Assembly (NCBI RefSeq): GCF_030733845.1
Contig: NZ_CP132311.1
Location: 623,501-687,500, forward strand
From: Shinella zoogloeoides
GTDB taxonomy: Bacteria; Pseudomonadota; Alphaproteobacteria; Rhizobiales; Rhizobiaceae
Direction of reading: 5' to 3'
DNA length: 64,000 nt
The position numbers were made by a program, and so were the translations under genes. The notes below the pieces were generated by a model. It was not told the origin of the DNA. It made no database searches and was given only the letters and a program-made list of their open reading frames with translations. Every line of letters begins with the position of its first letter. Position 1 is the stretch's first letter. This document shows positions 1 to 7,377 of this stretch, in pieces.

Positions 1-624
1 CTCAACGACGCCGAGGCCGCCGCCGCGATGGCGACGGCCATGTCCATGTCGGTGGAGGTCTCCGGCGCGGCCCACCTGCCGGAAAGCGTGCGCGGCCGTT
101 TCGCCGGCGGCGCGCTGCCGGACGGCGCGGCCACCGTGCTGCGCCTCGAAGGCCTTTCCGCCTCCGTCACCGTGCGCGCGGAAAAGCTTGCCGCCGCCAT
201 GACCGGCTTCGGTTCGCTCTCGCGCCTCGACGCGGACGTCACGCGCCGCCTCTGGCGTGAGATCCGCGACGGCGCGCCCTATGCCGACGGCACGCCGCGC
301 CCGCTCTGGCGCGTCTCCGCCGCCCCGATCGCCGGCCAGCAGCTCGTCGCAGCCCTTCGTCTGGAAACCGGCGTGGATGCCTTCTACGACTGGCAGGGCG
401 GCCTCGTCTGGCTGCGCATGGAGGCCGATCCCGAAGCCGAGATGCTGCGCCGTTACCTCAAGGCCGTCGGCGGCGGGCATGCCACGCTGCTGCGGGCCCG
501 GCCGGACGTGCTGGCGGCGACCGAGGCGTTCCAGCCGCAGGCCGACGCCGTCGCGGCGCTTTCGGCGCGGGTGAAGGCGAGCTTCGATCCGGCGGGGTTG
601 TTCGTGTCGCGGATGGTGGGGTGA
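1..624 (+). CDS. glcE: Glycolate oxidase FAD-binding subunit GlcE (3' part)
   Basis: C-terminal 207 codons of a protein whose start lies before the window; the frame is open from base 1. It is called GlcE because it directly precedes glcF and has the hydrophobic, Ala/Gly-rich C-terminal region of FAD-linked oxidase small subunits, ending with a conserved-looking segment (DPAGLFVSRMVG) typical of the DPxxxFNPGRM-type end of this family. GlcD, GlcE and GlcF together oxidise glycolate to glyoxylate and pass electrons to the respiratory chain. The FAD-binding PCMH domain would be mostly upstream and is not visible. A 155-bp palindromic repeat separates it from glcF. Confidence 0.85.
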   Translation, partial: LNDAEAAAAMATAMSMSVEVSGAAHLPESVRGRFAGGALPDGAATVLRLEGLSASVTVRAEKLAAAMTGFGSLSRLDADVTRRLWREIRDGAPYADGTPRPLWRVSAAPIAGQQLVAALRLETGVDAFYDWQGGLVWLRMEADPEAEMLRRYLKAVGGGHATLLRARPDVLAATEAFQPQADAVAALSARVKASFDPAGLFVSRMVG

Positions 625-656
625 GGGGACATTTATGGACGGTATTGCAATGATCC

Positions 657-811
657 ACCCCCCTCTGGCCTGCCGGCCATCTCCCCCTCACGGGGGGAGA
701 TCGGATGGAGAGCCGCTTCGCCCATCTTCGACGGTGCAATTCGAGCGAGGTTTCCGCCTCTTGCCGATCTCCCCCCTTGAGGGGGAGATGGCCGGCAGGC
801 CAGAGGGGGGT
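657..811. repeat. RIME-like double-palindrome repeat, copy 1
   Basis: A 155-bp element made of two mirror-image arms separated by a unique core. The left arm begins ACCCCCCTCTGG and the right arm ends CCAGAGGGGGGT, and the arms are complementary over about 45 bases. Each arm also folds alone: a small GGCC-TGCC-GGCC hairpin and a larger one around CTCCCCCTC/GAGGGGGAG. It fills the gap between glcE and glcF. It resembles the rhizobial intergenic mosaic elements (RIME) known from this family; the family assignment is from memory of the motif. Two more full copies (8908-9062, 10929-11083) have the same length by my count. Confidence 0.85.
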
Positions 812-849
812 ATCCCCGCCGCGCCCTTCGACGAAAAGGACGCTCGCTG

Positions 850-2148
850 ATGCAGACCAACTTCACCGCCGAGCAACTCGCCGACCCGCATGTCGCGACA
901 TCGGAAAAGATCCTCCGCAAATGCGTGCATTGCGGCTTCTGCACCGCGACCTGTCCCACCTATGTGACGCTCGGCAACGAGCTCGACAGCCCGCGCGGCC
1001 GCATCTACCTCATCAAGGACATGCTGGAGAACGGCCGGCCGGCCGATGCCGAGGTCGTCACCCATATCGACCGCTGCCTTTCCTGCCTTGCCTGCACGAC
1101 CACCTGTCCCTCCGGCGTCGACTATATGCACCTCGTCGATCACGCTCGCATGCATATCGAGGAGACCTACCGGCGGCCCTTCTGGAACCGCTTGACGCGC
1201 AATGTGCTTGCCGCAGTGCTGCCCCATCCCGGCCGCTTCCGCCTCGCGCTGAGGGCGGCAAATATCGGCCGTCCCTTCGCCGGTCTCCTCAAGCGTTTCA
1301 AGCCGCTCGAACCGTTCGGCGCCATGCTGGACCTTGCGCCACGCAGGCTGCCCAAGGCTTCCGGAAGCGCCGGTCCGGGCACGCATCCGGCCATCGGCCC
1401 CCGCCGCGGGCGGGTGGCGATCCTCTCCGGCTGCGCCCAGCCGGTATTGAAGCCGGAGATCAACGCGGCGACGATCCGGCTGCTCACCCGTCTTGGCGTC
1501 GAGGTCGTGGCGCCGGCGGGCGAGGTCTGCTGCGGCTCGCTCGTGCACCATATGGGCCGTGAGGCGCAAGCGCTGGAAGCGGCGCGGCGCAATGTCGATG
1601 TCTGGCTCGACGAGGTCGAGAAGGGCGGGCTCGATGCCATTATCATCACGGCTTCCGGCTGCGGTACGACCATCAAGGACTACGGCTTCATGCTGCGCCT
1701 CGATGCCGCCTATGCCGGCAAGGCGGCGCGGGTCTCCGCCCTAGCCAAGGACGTGACGGAATATCTGTCGTCGCTCGACCTGCCGCAGCAGGAGGCGAAG
1801 GGCCTGACCGTCGCCTATCACTCCGCCTGCTCCATGCAGCACGGCCAGAAGATCACCATGCTGCCGAAGACGCTCCTCAAGAAGGCCGGCTTTACTGTCC
1901 GCGACCCGGCCGAAGGGCACCTGTGCTGCGGCTCCGCCGGCACCTACAACATCCTCCAGCCGGAGATTTCGGCAAAGCTCAAGGCGCGCAAGGTCAGGAA
2001 TATCGAGGCGACGAAGCCCGATCTCATCGCGACCGGCAATATCGGCTGCATCACGCAAATCGCGACGGGCACGGAAATCCCGATCCTCCACACCGTGGAA
2101 CTCATCGACTGGGCCTATGGCGGAGAGAAGCCCGCCGCGCTCTCCTGA
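850..2148 (+). CDS. glcF: Glycolate oxidase iron-sulfur subunit GlcF
   Basis: A 432-residue protein with two ferredoxin-type 4Fe-4S motifs near the N-terminus: C25, C28, C31, C35 followed by Pro, and C76, C79, C82, C86 followed by Pro. Two CCG domains follow, with CCGSLVHHMG in the first and CCGSAGTYNI in the second. This is the classic build of GlcF/LutA-type heterodisulfide-reductase-like subunits. It carries electrons from the GlcD/GlcE flavoproteins to the membrane quinone pool during glycolate oxidation. Length matches the family (about 410-440 residues). It lies 38 bp after a RIME-like repeat that interrupts the glcE-glcF spacer, and is followed by a bidirectional terminator. Confidence 0.95.
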   Translation: MQTNFTAEQLADPHVATSEKILRKCVHCGFCTATCPTYVTLGNELDSPRGRIYLIKDMLENGRPADAEVVTHIDRCLSCLACTTTCPSGVDYMHLVDHARMHIEETYRRPFWNRLTRNVLAAVLPHPGRFRLALRAANIGRPFAGLLKRFKPLEPFGAMLDLAPRRLPKASGSAGPGTHPAIGPRRGRVAILSGCAQPVLKPEINAATIRLLTRLGVEVVAPAGEVCCGSLVHHMGREAQALEAARRNVDVWLDEVEKGGLDAIIITASGCGTTIKDYGFMLRLDAAYAGKAARVSALAKDVTEYLSSLDLPQQEAKGLTVAYHSACSMQHGQKITMLPKTLLKKAGFTVRDPAEGHLCCGSAGTYNILQPEISAKLKARKVRNIEATKPDLIATGNIGCITQIATGTEIPILHTVELIDWAYGGEKPAALS

Positions 2149-2195
2149 TCCTGCCGCGCACAGTAAAGATCGCCTGCGCCGTCGGCTGAAAAAAG

Positions 2196-2218
2196 AATGC
2201 CGGCGCGAGGCCGGCATT
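2196..2218. terminator. Bidirectional terminator between glcF and the L,D-transpeptidase gene
   Basis: Perfect 9-bp stem AATGCCGGC / GCCGGCATT with a five-base loop. It is followed by TTTT on the plus strand and by CTTTTTT on the minus strand, so it can end both convergent transcripts. Confidence 0.85.
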
Positions 2219-2242
2219 TTGCAGAGATGCGATGGTGTCGGC

Positions 2243-2953
2243 TCAGCCGCCGAAGCCGAACAGCGTGCCGAAGAAATCGACGCCGCGATCGTTGTAGCTG
2301 ACGGCGCCCTGCCTGTTGCCGGGGCCGACCACGATGACCTTGGTGCCGATGTCGGCGCGGGCGTAGAGATGTTCCACGTCCTTGTTCATCATGCGGATGC
2401 AGCCCGACGACATGTTCTGGCCGATCGTCCAGGGCTGGTTCGTGCCGTGGATGCGGAAGATCGTGTCGCGGCCGCCCTTGAAGAGGTAGAGCGCGCGGGC
2501 GCCGAGCGGATTGTCCTCGCCGCCGGGCTGGACGACGGGCAGGATGCGGCCCTTCTTGGCCTCGCGCCGGCGCATTTCGGCCGGCGGCGTCCAGGTGGGC
2601 CATTCGGCCTTGCGCCCGACCTTCACCACGCCCGACCAGCCGAAGCCGTCGCGCCCGACGCCGATGCCGTAGCGCGTCGCCCTGTTCTTGCCCTCGACAT
2701 AATAGAGGAACTTGTTGTTCGTATCGACGATGACGGTGCCCGGTTGCTGGTCGGTCACGAAGCGGACCTTGGTGCGCCTGAACTTCGCCGCGACCTGCTT
2801 CTTGCTCTGCGACTGCGCGACGAGCGTCACGTTGGAGGTCGTTTCGACCTGGCCGCCCTGCAGGGCGCCGGGAAAGGCGTTGGCCGACGTCGCCGGCATG
2901 ATCGCCGTGGCGGCAACGGCCGCCGCGAGCAAGATCGATGCGTATTTCCGCAT
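2243..2953 (-). CDS. Secreted L,D-transpeptidase (YkuD domain)
   Basis: A 236-residue protein with a signal peptide (MRKYASILLAAA, cleavage predicted near residue 26 after ANA) and a C-terminal YkuD catalytic domain. The active site is visible as HGTN with His169 and SSGCIRM with Cys185 and Arg187. Such enzymes form 3-3 crosslinks in peptidoglycan or attach lipoproteins to it, in the periplasm. The start is set by the signal peptide and a GAGAGGGA ribosome site just upstream; a longer in-frame extension to 3127 looks like untranslated leader. A paralog lies immediately upstream at 3150-3890 but is separated from it by a terminator, so the two are probably transcribed independently. Confidence 0.93.
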   Translation of the reverse strand: MRKYASILLAAAVAATAIMPATSANAFPGALQGGQVETTSNVTLVAQSQSKKQVAAKFRRTKVRFVTDQQPGTVIVDTNNKFLYYVEGKNRATRYGIGVGRDGFGWSGVVKVGRKAEWPTWTPPAEMRRREAKKGRILPVVQPGGEDNPLGARALYLFKGGRDTIFRIHGTNQPWTIGQNMSSGCIRMMNKDVEHLYARADIGTKVIVVGPGNRQGAVSYNDRGVDFFGTLFGFGG

Positions 2954-3086
2954 GGTATAGTCCCTCTCAATCCTCAATTCCGCGAGGCTAGCCGAGTCCT
3001 GAGCGATTTCAAGCCGGCCCACGGACAGTAGAACGATTGTGAGGGCGGATTTCTTCGGGGCGTTGCATTTCAGGCGACGGAAAAAG

Positions 3087-3120
3087 AACATCCCCGGCCA
3101 TGCGAGCGGCCGGAGATGTT
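3087..3120 (-). terminator. Terminator downstream of the second L,D-transpeptidase gene
   Basis: A 13-bp stem with one mismatch (AACATC...GATGTT outer, GGCC inner) and an 8-base loop. On the minus strand it is followed by CTTTTTCC. It ends the 3150-3890 transcript before the next L,D-transpeptidase gene. Confidence 0.8.
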
Positions 3121-3149
3121 CAGTCAAGCCTGCGCTCGGCGCGGGTCCG

Positions 3150-3890
3150 TCAGATCACGATGACCTTGGTGCCGACCTTCACGCGCTCGTAGAGATCGAC
3201 GACGTCCTCGTTGCGCATGCGGATGCAGCCGGAAGAGACGGCGTAGCCGATCGTCCAGGGCGCGTTCGTGCCGTGGATACGATAGAGCGTCGAGCCGAGA
3301 TACATGGCGCGCGAGCCGAGCGGGTTCTCCGGGCCGCCGTCCATGAAGGCCGGCAGGTAGTGACCCTTGGCGGCCTCGCGCCGGATCATCTCCTTGGGCG
3401 GCGTCCAGCTCGGCCATTCCGCCTTGCGGGTGATCTTGTGCGCCCCGGCCCATTCGAAGCCCGGCTTGCCGACGCCGACGCCGTAGCGCCGCGCCTTGCC
3501 ATCGCCGAGCACGAGATAGAGGAAGCGGTTGTTGGTGTCGATGACGATCGTGCCGGCCTTGTGCTCGCTGCCGTAGGAGACGATCTGCGGCAGGTATGTC
3601 GGGTCGAGCTTCGAGCGGACCGGGTTCTGCACGCGGCCCGTCACCGCCACCTGCTCGACGCGGGCCGCGCCCTCGCGGCGGATGACGCGGCGCTGCTGCA
3701 CCTGCTGGCGCCGGATGATGCGGCGCGTGTTGACGGCTGGCTGCACGCCCTCGCCGGTGAGCTGCATCAGCCAGGGGGCGGTAAGGTCCGGGCTGACGAT
3801 GACGGGCGGCCGGCTTCCGTACCGGTCGCTGGCATGGGCGGGGGCCGTGGTGGCCAGGATGGCTGCTGCAAGAAGGGTTCGTATCAACAT
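3150..3890 (-). CDS. Secreted L,D-transpeptidase (YkuD domain), paralog
   Basis: A 246-residue protein with an N-terminal signal peptide (MLIRTLLAAAILATTAPAHA), a basic linker around residues 55-75 rich in Arg and Gln, and a YkuD domain at about residues 110-245. The catalytic motif is HGTN (His206) and SSGCIRM (Cys222). It shares the whole catalytic half with the neighbour at 2243-2953, including the WPSWTPP / WPTWTPP segment, so the pair arose by duplication. The likely role is peptidoglycan 3-3 crosslinking in the periplasm; polar-growing Rhizobiales use many such enzymes. The Arg-rich linker is absent from the neighbour and may bind the negatively charged wall or membrane (inference). Confidence 0.93.
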   Translation of the reverse strand: MLIRTLLAAAILATTAPAHASDRYGSRPPVIVSPDLTAPWLMQLTGEGVQPAVNTRRIIRRQQVQQRRVIRREGAARVEQVAVTGRVQNPVRSKLDPTYLPQIVSYGSEHKAGTIVIDTNNRFLYLVLGDGKARRYGVGVGKPGFEWAGAHKITRKAEWPSWTPPKEMIRREAAKGHYLPAFMDGGPENPLGSRAMYLGSTLYRIHGTNAPWTIGYAVSSGCIRMRNEDVVDLYERVKVGTKVIVI

Positions 3891-4107
3891 CGGACGTACT
3901 CGCTACTGATCGTCGCCGGGCTGCGCCGCCAGATGGGAGAGACGGCGCCGGTTCGGGAAAATGCTTGCACCTTCCGATGAAGCGAATGGTAAACGGCGGT
4001 TCATTCGACTTGCACGATGCGGATAAAGCTTTGAGTAGGGTTATTGCCTGCTTTCCAAAGGTGGTTGATGAGTGGTAAAGCGGAACAAAATGGCAACGGA
4101 GACGGCA

Positions 4108-4737
4108 ATGACGGAACGGGGATTGTTGGTTGGCGAGGATGGCCGGACGCGCTGCGCCTGGCACGGCGGGCTGGACGACTACCGCCGCTATCACGACGAG
4201 GAATGGGGCCATCCCGTCACCAGCGACCAGCGCCTTTTCGAGAAGATCTGCCTCGAAGGGTTCCAGTCGGGCCTGTCCTGGCTCACGATCCTGCGCAAGC
4301 GCGAAAGTTTTCGCGCCGCCTTCGCCGGCTTCGACTTCGACAAGGTGGCGACCTTCGGCGAGGAGGATATCGCCCGCTGTCTTGCCGATACCGGCATCGT
4401 GCGTCACCGCGGCAAGATCGTCTCGACGATCAACAATGCCCGCCGCGCGCAGGATCTGCGCGCCGAATTCGGCACGCTCGCCCGTTACTTCTGGAGCTTC
4501 GAGCCGAAGCCCGAGGAACGGCCGGCGCGGGTGGAATGGGACGTCATCGTCGCCAACCCGACGACATCGACCTCCGTGCGCCTGTCGAAGGACCTCAAGA
4601 AGCGCGGCTGGACCTTCGTCGGTCCCACCACGGTCTATGCTTTCATGCAGGCCATGGGCCTCGTCAACGACCATGTGGAAGGATGTTTTTGCCGCGCCGA
4701 AGTCGAGAACAAGAGAAATCTGCTCGCGCGGCCATGA
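4108..4737 (+). CDS. tag: DNA-3-methyladenine glycosylase I (Tag)
   Basis: Excises 3-methyladenine from alkylated DNA in base-excision repair. The N-terminal RCAWHGGLDDYRRYHDEEWG segment matches the Tag family pattern (zinc-binding Cys, then YHDxEWG), and the C-terminal NDHVEGCFCR carries the matching His and Cys zinc ligands. The SGLSWLTILRKR segment is also typical. Length is 209 residues from the ATG at 4108, which has GGAG six bases upstream. In-frame alternatives are the ATG at 4090 and GTG at 4072, both with poorer ribosome sites. It appears to be a single-gene unit. Confidence 0.93.
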   Translation: MTERGLLVGEDGRTRCAWHGGLDDYRRYHDEEWGHPVTSDQRLFEKICLEGFQSGLSWLTILRKRESFRAAFAGFDFDKVATFGEEDIARCLADTGIVRHRGKIVSTINNARRAQDLRAEFGTLARYFWSFEPKPEERPARVEWDVIVANPTTSTSVRLSKDLKKRGWTFVGPTTVYAFMQAMGLVNDHVEGCFCRAEVENKRNLLARP

Positions 4738-4894
4738 TTACTGCCGCAAGCCGGCAAACAGCTATTTGATTTTACAACGAATCATGTAGCCTAAGTTGAG
4801 CGGCAATTTCATACATCGGAAGTTCTGGGGTCGATCTGCGCGTGCGCAATCGCGATGTGCCGCTTTGTGCTGAATGATTTGGCATGGGGGAATC

Positions 4895-5113
4895 ATGGCG
4901 CCAAACGCATCTGCAATCGAAGAATCTCGACTTGAACTCTGGGCCTGCGACAAGGCGCAGGAGATCATGCTGCGGGAAGGTTTCCGCCTGATCCGTTCGG
5001 CCCGCAGCGGCAGCAATATCGAAATTCGCGAGACGAGCCTGATGATGGCCCGGGCCATTGCGGCCTCGCTGGTCGAGGCTTCGTTCGCCCGCCAGCAGCC
5101 GGCCGGCGAGTAA
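4895..5113 (+). CDS. Small conserved-type protein of unknown function
   Basis: A 72-residue mostly helical, soluble protein with no signal peptide, membrane segment or recognised motif. The ATG at 4895 follows a GGGGGA ribosome site; the upstream ATG at 4874 is less likely. Codon use has the strong G/C third-position bias of its neighbours, which supports real coding. It starts 157 bp after tag and ends just before a strong symmetrical hairpin. I do not recognise its family. The sequence AIEESRLELWACDKAQEIMLREGF suggests two amphipathic helices. Confidence 0.65.
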   Translation: MAPNASAIEESRLELWACDKAQEIMLREGFRLIRSARSGSNIEIRETSLMMARAIAASLVEASFARQQPAGE

Positions 5114-5121
5114 CCATGCAA

Positions 5122-5147
5122 GAAGGCCCGCCTCGCGGCGGGCCTTC
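5122..5147. terminator. Symmetrical hairpin between convergent genes
   Basis: Perfect 11-bp stem GAAGGCCCGCC / GGCGGGCCTTC with loop TCGC. It lies 8 bp after one stop codon and 6 bp before the opposing stop codon. There is no long T-run, so it could act as a modest bidirectional terminator or as mRNA end protection. Confidence 0.7.
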
Positions 5148-5153
5148 CATGCG

Positions 5154-5534
5154 TTACTTGGCGTTCTTCGCCAGCCATTCTTCCATCATCTTGATCTCGC
5201 CCTCCTGGGCGGTGATGACGTCTTCGGCGAGCTTGCGGATCGCCGGGTCCTTGCCGTGCTCTAGTTCCACCTTCGCCATGTCGATTGCGCCCTGGTGATG
5301 GGCGATCATGCCGCGCACGAAGTCCACGTCGGCATTGCCGGTGAATGCGATGTCCATCGCCTTGTGCATCTTCGTATTGGCGTCGATGAAGGCCTGCGTG
5401 GAAGCGGCCTGGCCTTCGGCGGGGGCCTCCATCGTCATGCCCTGATGGCCGGAATGGTCGGCCTCCTGGGCGGCTGCGGGCAGGGTGAAGGCGAGCGTGA
5501 GGGCCGCGCCGAGAAACAACGTCTTTGCGTTCAT
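5154..5534 (-). CDS. Secreted DUF305 family protein
   Basis: A 126-residue protein with a signal peptide (MNAKTLFLGAALTLAFTLPAAAQ), a short His/Met-rich stretch after it (HSGHQGMTM) and one DUF305 four-helix domain. The family signature GMIAHHQGAIDMA is present, followed by MMEEWL near the C-terminus. DUF305 proteins are ferritin-like in fold and often occur with copper or other metal-handling genes; the exact role is not settled. The start at 5534 is fixed by the signal peptide. The next gene upstream (5604-5942) encodes a small secreted Cys/His protein, which suits a shared metal-related role (inference). Confidence 0.88.
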   Translation of the reverse strand: MNAKTLFLGAALTLAFTLPAAAQEADHSGHQGMTMEAPAEGQAASTQAFIDANTKMHKAMDIAFTGNADVDFVRGMIAHHQGAIDMAKVELEHGKDPAIRKLAEDVITAQEGEIKMMEEWLAKNAK

Positions 5535-5603
5535 TGGTTTTTCCAGTTCTGAATACGGTTGGGGCCGGGCGCCGGGCGCCCGGGATTTCACATCAAGCGT
5601 GGT

Positions 5604-5942
5604 TCAGGATCGGGGAGGGGGATCGAGCGGGGAGAGGGCAATGCCGGCAAGTGGCGGCGTTTCGGCCGAAAAACGGCTCGCGATGTCGAGCGCGCGGTTC
5701 ATCGGTTCCAGCCGCACGGCCTCGATCGCGAAACAGGCGGAACAGGCGACGGGATGCGCTGCCGGTTTCGTCTTGCCGTGCTCGCTGCCGCCGTCTTCGC
5801 TTGCCGTCTGGTGCATGGCATGCATGCCGGCCGGCGAGGCGGCATGCAACGTCGCCGCGATCGCCGGCACCCAGCCGGAGAGAACGGCGCCCAGAATGGC
5901 GAGCACGAAGAGAATCTGCCTCATGGCGACAGAGATAGGCAT
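5604..5942 (-). CDS. Small secreted Cys/His-rich protein, unknown function
   Basis: A 112-residue protein. A hydrophobic leader (MRQILFVLAILGAVLSGWVPAIAA) precedes a His/Met-containing segment (HAASPAGMHAMHQ) and a Cys pair (CSACFAIE). This arrangement recalls the DUF2946-type secreted proteins found in metal-resistance loci, but I cannot confirm the family. Translation may start at 5942 or, more in keeping with a signal peptide, at the ATG at 5924; neither has a strong ribosome site. It lies 69 bp upstream of the DUF305 gene on the same strand, so the two are probably co-transcribed. Confidence 0.6.
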   Translation of the reverse strand: MPISVAMRQILFVLAILGAVLSGWVPAIAATLHAASPAGMHAMHQTASEDGGSEHGKTKPAAHPVACSACFAIEAVRLEPMNRALDIASRFSAETPPLAGIALSPLDPPPRS

Positions 5943-5963
5943 TCGCCGCGCGGAAGGAAAGGG

Positions 5964-6404
5964 TCAGTTCAACCTGTCGCGTTTTGCCGAGGTCGTCTCG
6001 AGACAGAGGCGGGCGATCGCGAAGGTGCCCTGAATGATGCCGCCGGCCCCGTCCGCCGTCTCGGACTGGCCGAAGCAGAAGACCGGCCGGTAGAGGTCGG
6101 GTCCGGGCCGGATGGTGGTGGCGAAGCTGAAGGTGGTGGAGATCGTCGCCGCCTCTTCCAGCGCTAGCAGCACTTTCGGCCAGTCGGACGGCTCGTAAAG
6201 CTGGATGAGGTCCATGATGCCGCAGCGGGTTCCGGCAATGTCGTGCAGCCTGGCCGTCTCGGGGCCGAGCCGGAGCAGGCCGGTCGAAAGCTCCGCGCTC
6301 CATTCCTCGCAGACGAAGGCATCTTCAAGTTCATGGGGATCGATGCCGATGAGTTCGGCGACGGTGGAGAGGCGCGTGGCTGTGGTAATCGGTTTCAATG
6401 CCAT
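5964..6404 (-). CDS. PAS-like orphan protein, paralog of 16233-16679
   Basis: A 146-residue soluble protein with no attached output domain. It shares a full-length pattern with the protein at 16233-16679: an E-W/RW-xx-(E/D)LS-x-GL-xx-LG block, a CG pair, LI-xx-YEP-x-D, TTI and PVFC-x-G. The order of predicted strands and helices and the YEP-x-D element look like a PAS fold (inference from pattern only). It is transcribed away from the XRE regulator gene at 6652, with 247 bp between them that contain two related palindromes. It may be a sensor partner of that regulator, but nothing in the sequence proves it. Confidence 0.7.
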   Translation of the reverse strand: MALKPITTATRLSTVAELIGIDPHELEDAFVCEEWSAELSTGLLRLGPETARLHDIAGTRCGIMDLIQLYEPSDWPKVLLALEEAATISTTFSFATTIRPGPDLYRPVFCFGQSETADGAGGIIQGTFAIARLCLETTSAKRDRLN

Positions 6405-6540
6405 TCGGTCGGTCCGCGAAGGTGCAGCCCGATGTCCGCAAGGACATGCGGTCGGCGACGGTTATGCACCAGCCCTATCGGCCGTCGCCTGCTGGAAAAC
6501 GCCCACGGCATCCTTTGGCCGCTTGCCAAACGACAGGGAT

Positions 6541-6556
6541 GGACGTTTACCTGTCC
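6541..6556. promoter_or_regulatory. Possible operator, first of two GTTTAC palindromes
   Basis: Sixteen bases with symmetric ends (GGAC...GTCC) around a GTTTAC core. The second site at 6600-6615 has GGTC...GACC around the same core. Twelve of 16 positions agree, and the arm differences are complementary. Their place between divergent genes, just before an XRE regulator, suggests autoregulation. Confidence 0.4.
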
Positions 6557-6599
6557 TTAAGGGTAGCCGACATCGAAAGCCGCCGGAAGCGGATCGACT

Positions 6600-6615
6600 G
6601 GTCGTTTACTCGACC
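6600..6615. promoter_or_regulatory. Possible operator, second of two GTTTAC palindromes
   Basis: GGTCG-TTTACT-CGACC, 59 bp downstream of its relative at 6541 and 36 bp before the XRE regulator start. A repressor bound here would lie over the expected promoter of that gene. Confidence 0.4.
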
Positions 6616-6651
6616 GATGGGTGCGGAATTGCTTTTTGTCACGTTTAAGGG

Positions 6652-7293
6652 TTGAATTTGCCGGCTGTCGTCCTCACCACCGGCCATGATCTGGTCGATC
6701 AGCTTCGAGCCTACCGCCTCAAGGTGGGCCTGACCCAGGACGACATCGCCTGGAAGCTCGGCTTTGCGTCAACCACCGTCTCGCGCTGGGAGCGCGGCAT
6801 CGCCGTGCCGGATCTGCGCGCGACGGGCGCCATCGTCGATTTCCTGCGCCGCGCCGACGCGCAGACCGAGCGCCGCCTGCTGAAGGCCATCCTCGCCGCG
6901 CGCGACAGCCGCAATCTGTGGGAGGGCCGCGACATCCGCTATCTCGGCGGTTCGCAGCAGGAATACCGCGAGAGCCCGGAAATGCGCGCCGTCGTCGGCA
7001 CGAGCATCCGCCGCTACCTGACCGGCCACTATCGCGACTGCTTGGAGGACCGGGCGCTGGTCGCCAGCCTCTATGCCCGCGACATCGCCAGCATCGAGAT
7101 CTACGGCGGTACGGCGCTTTCGGTGACGTCCATCCCGGCGGGCCATGTGCAGATGAAGCGGCTTTGCTTCCAGTCGGAGATGCGCGGCATCATCCGCGGC
7201 GATACCCATTCAGTCCTCATTCCCGAGGCCCAGGCGCCCGTCTCCTCCGCCGTCATCGTGCACAGTTGGGACGGCCTGTTGCGCCGGCCTTGA
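6652..7293 (+). CDS. XRE-family transcriptional regulator
   Basis: A 213-residue protein. The N-terminal HTH_XRE domain (about residues 13-68) reads LRAYRLKVGLTQDDIAWKLG followed by TTVSRWERG, the typical Q-DIA...VSRWERG recognition pattern. The C-terminal 130 residues contain no enzyme motif I recognise and may sense a ligand. The start is TTG; a second TTG at 6658 is better spaced from AAGGG, so the first two residues are uncertain. It is divergent from the PAS-like gene at 5964-6404, and paired GTTTAC palindromes upstream may be its own operators. Confidence 0.85.
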   Translation: MNLPAVVLTTGHDLVDQLRAYRLKVGLTQDDIAWKLGFASTTVSRWERGIAVPDLRATGAIVDFLRRADAQTERRLLKAILAARDSRNLWEGRDIRYLGGSQQEYRESPEMRAVVGTSIRRYLTGHYRDCLEDRALVASLYARDIASIEIYGGTALSVTSIPAGHVQMKRLCFQSEMRGIIRGDTHSVLIPEAQAPVSSAVIVHSWDGLLRRP

Positions 7294-7377
7294 TGCGGGG
7301 CGCCTCTGCCCTTGCCGCTGCCCGTCCAATCCGCTAGGGAAACCGGCAACAGAAATACAGGATTTTCGGGTATCCCG

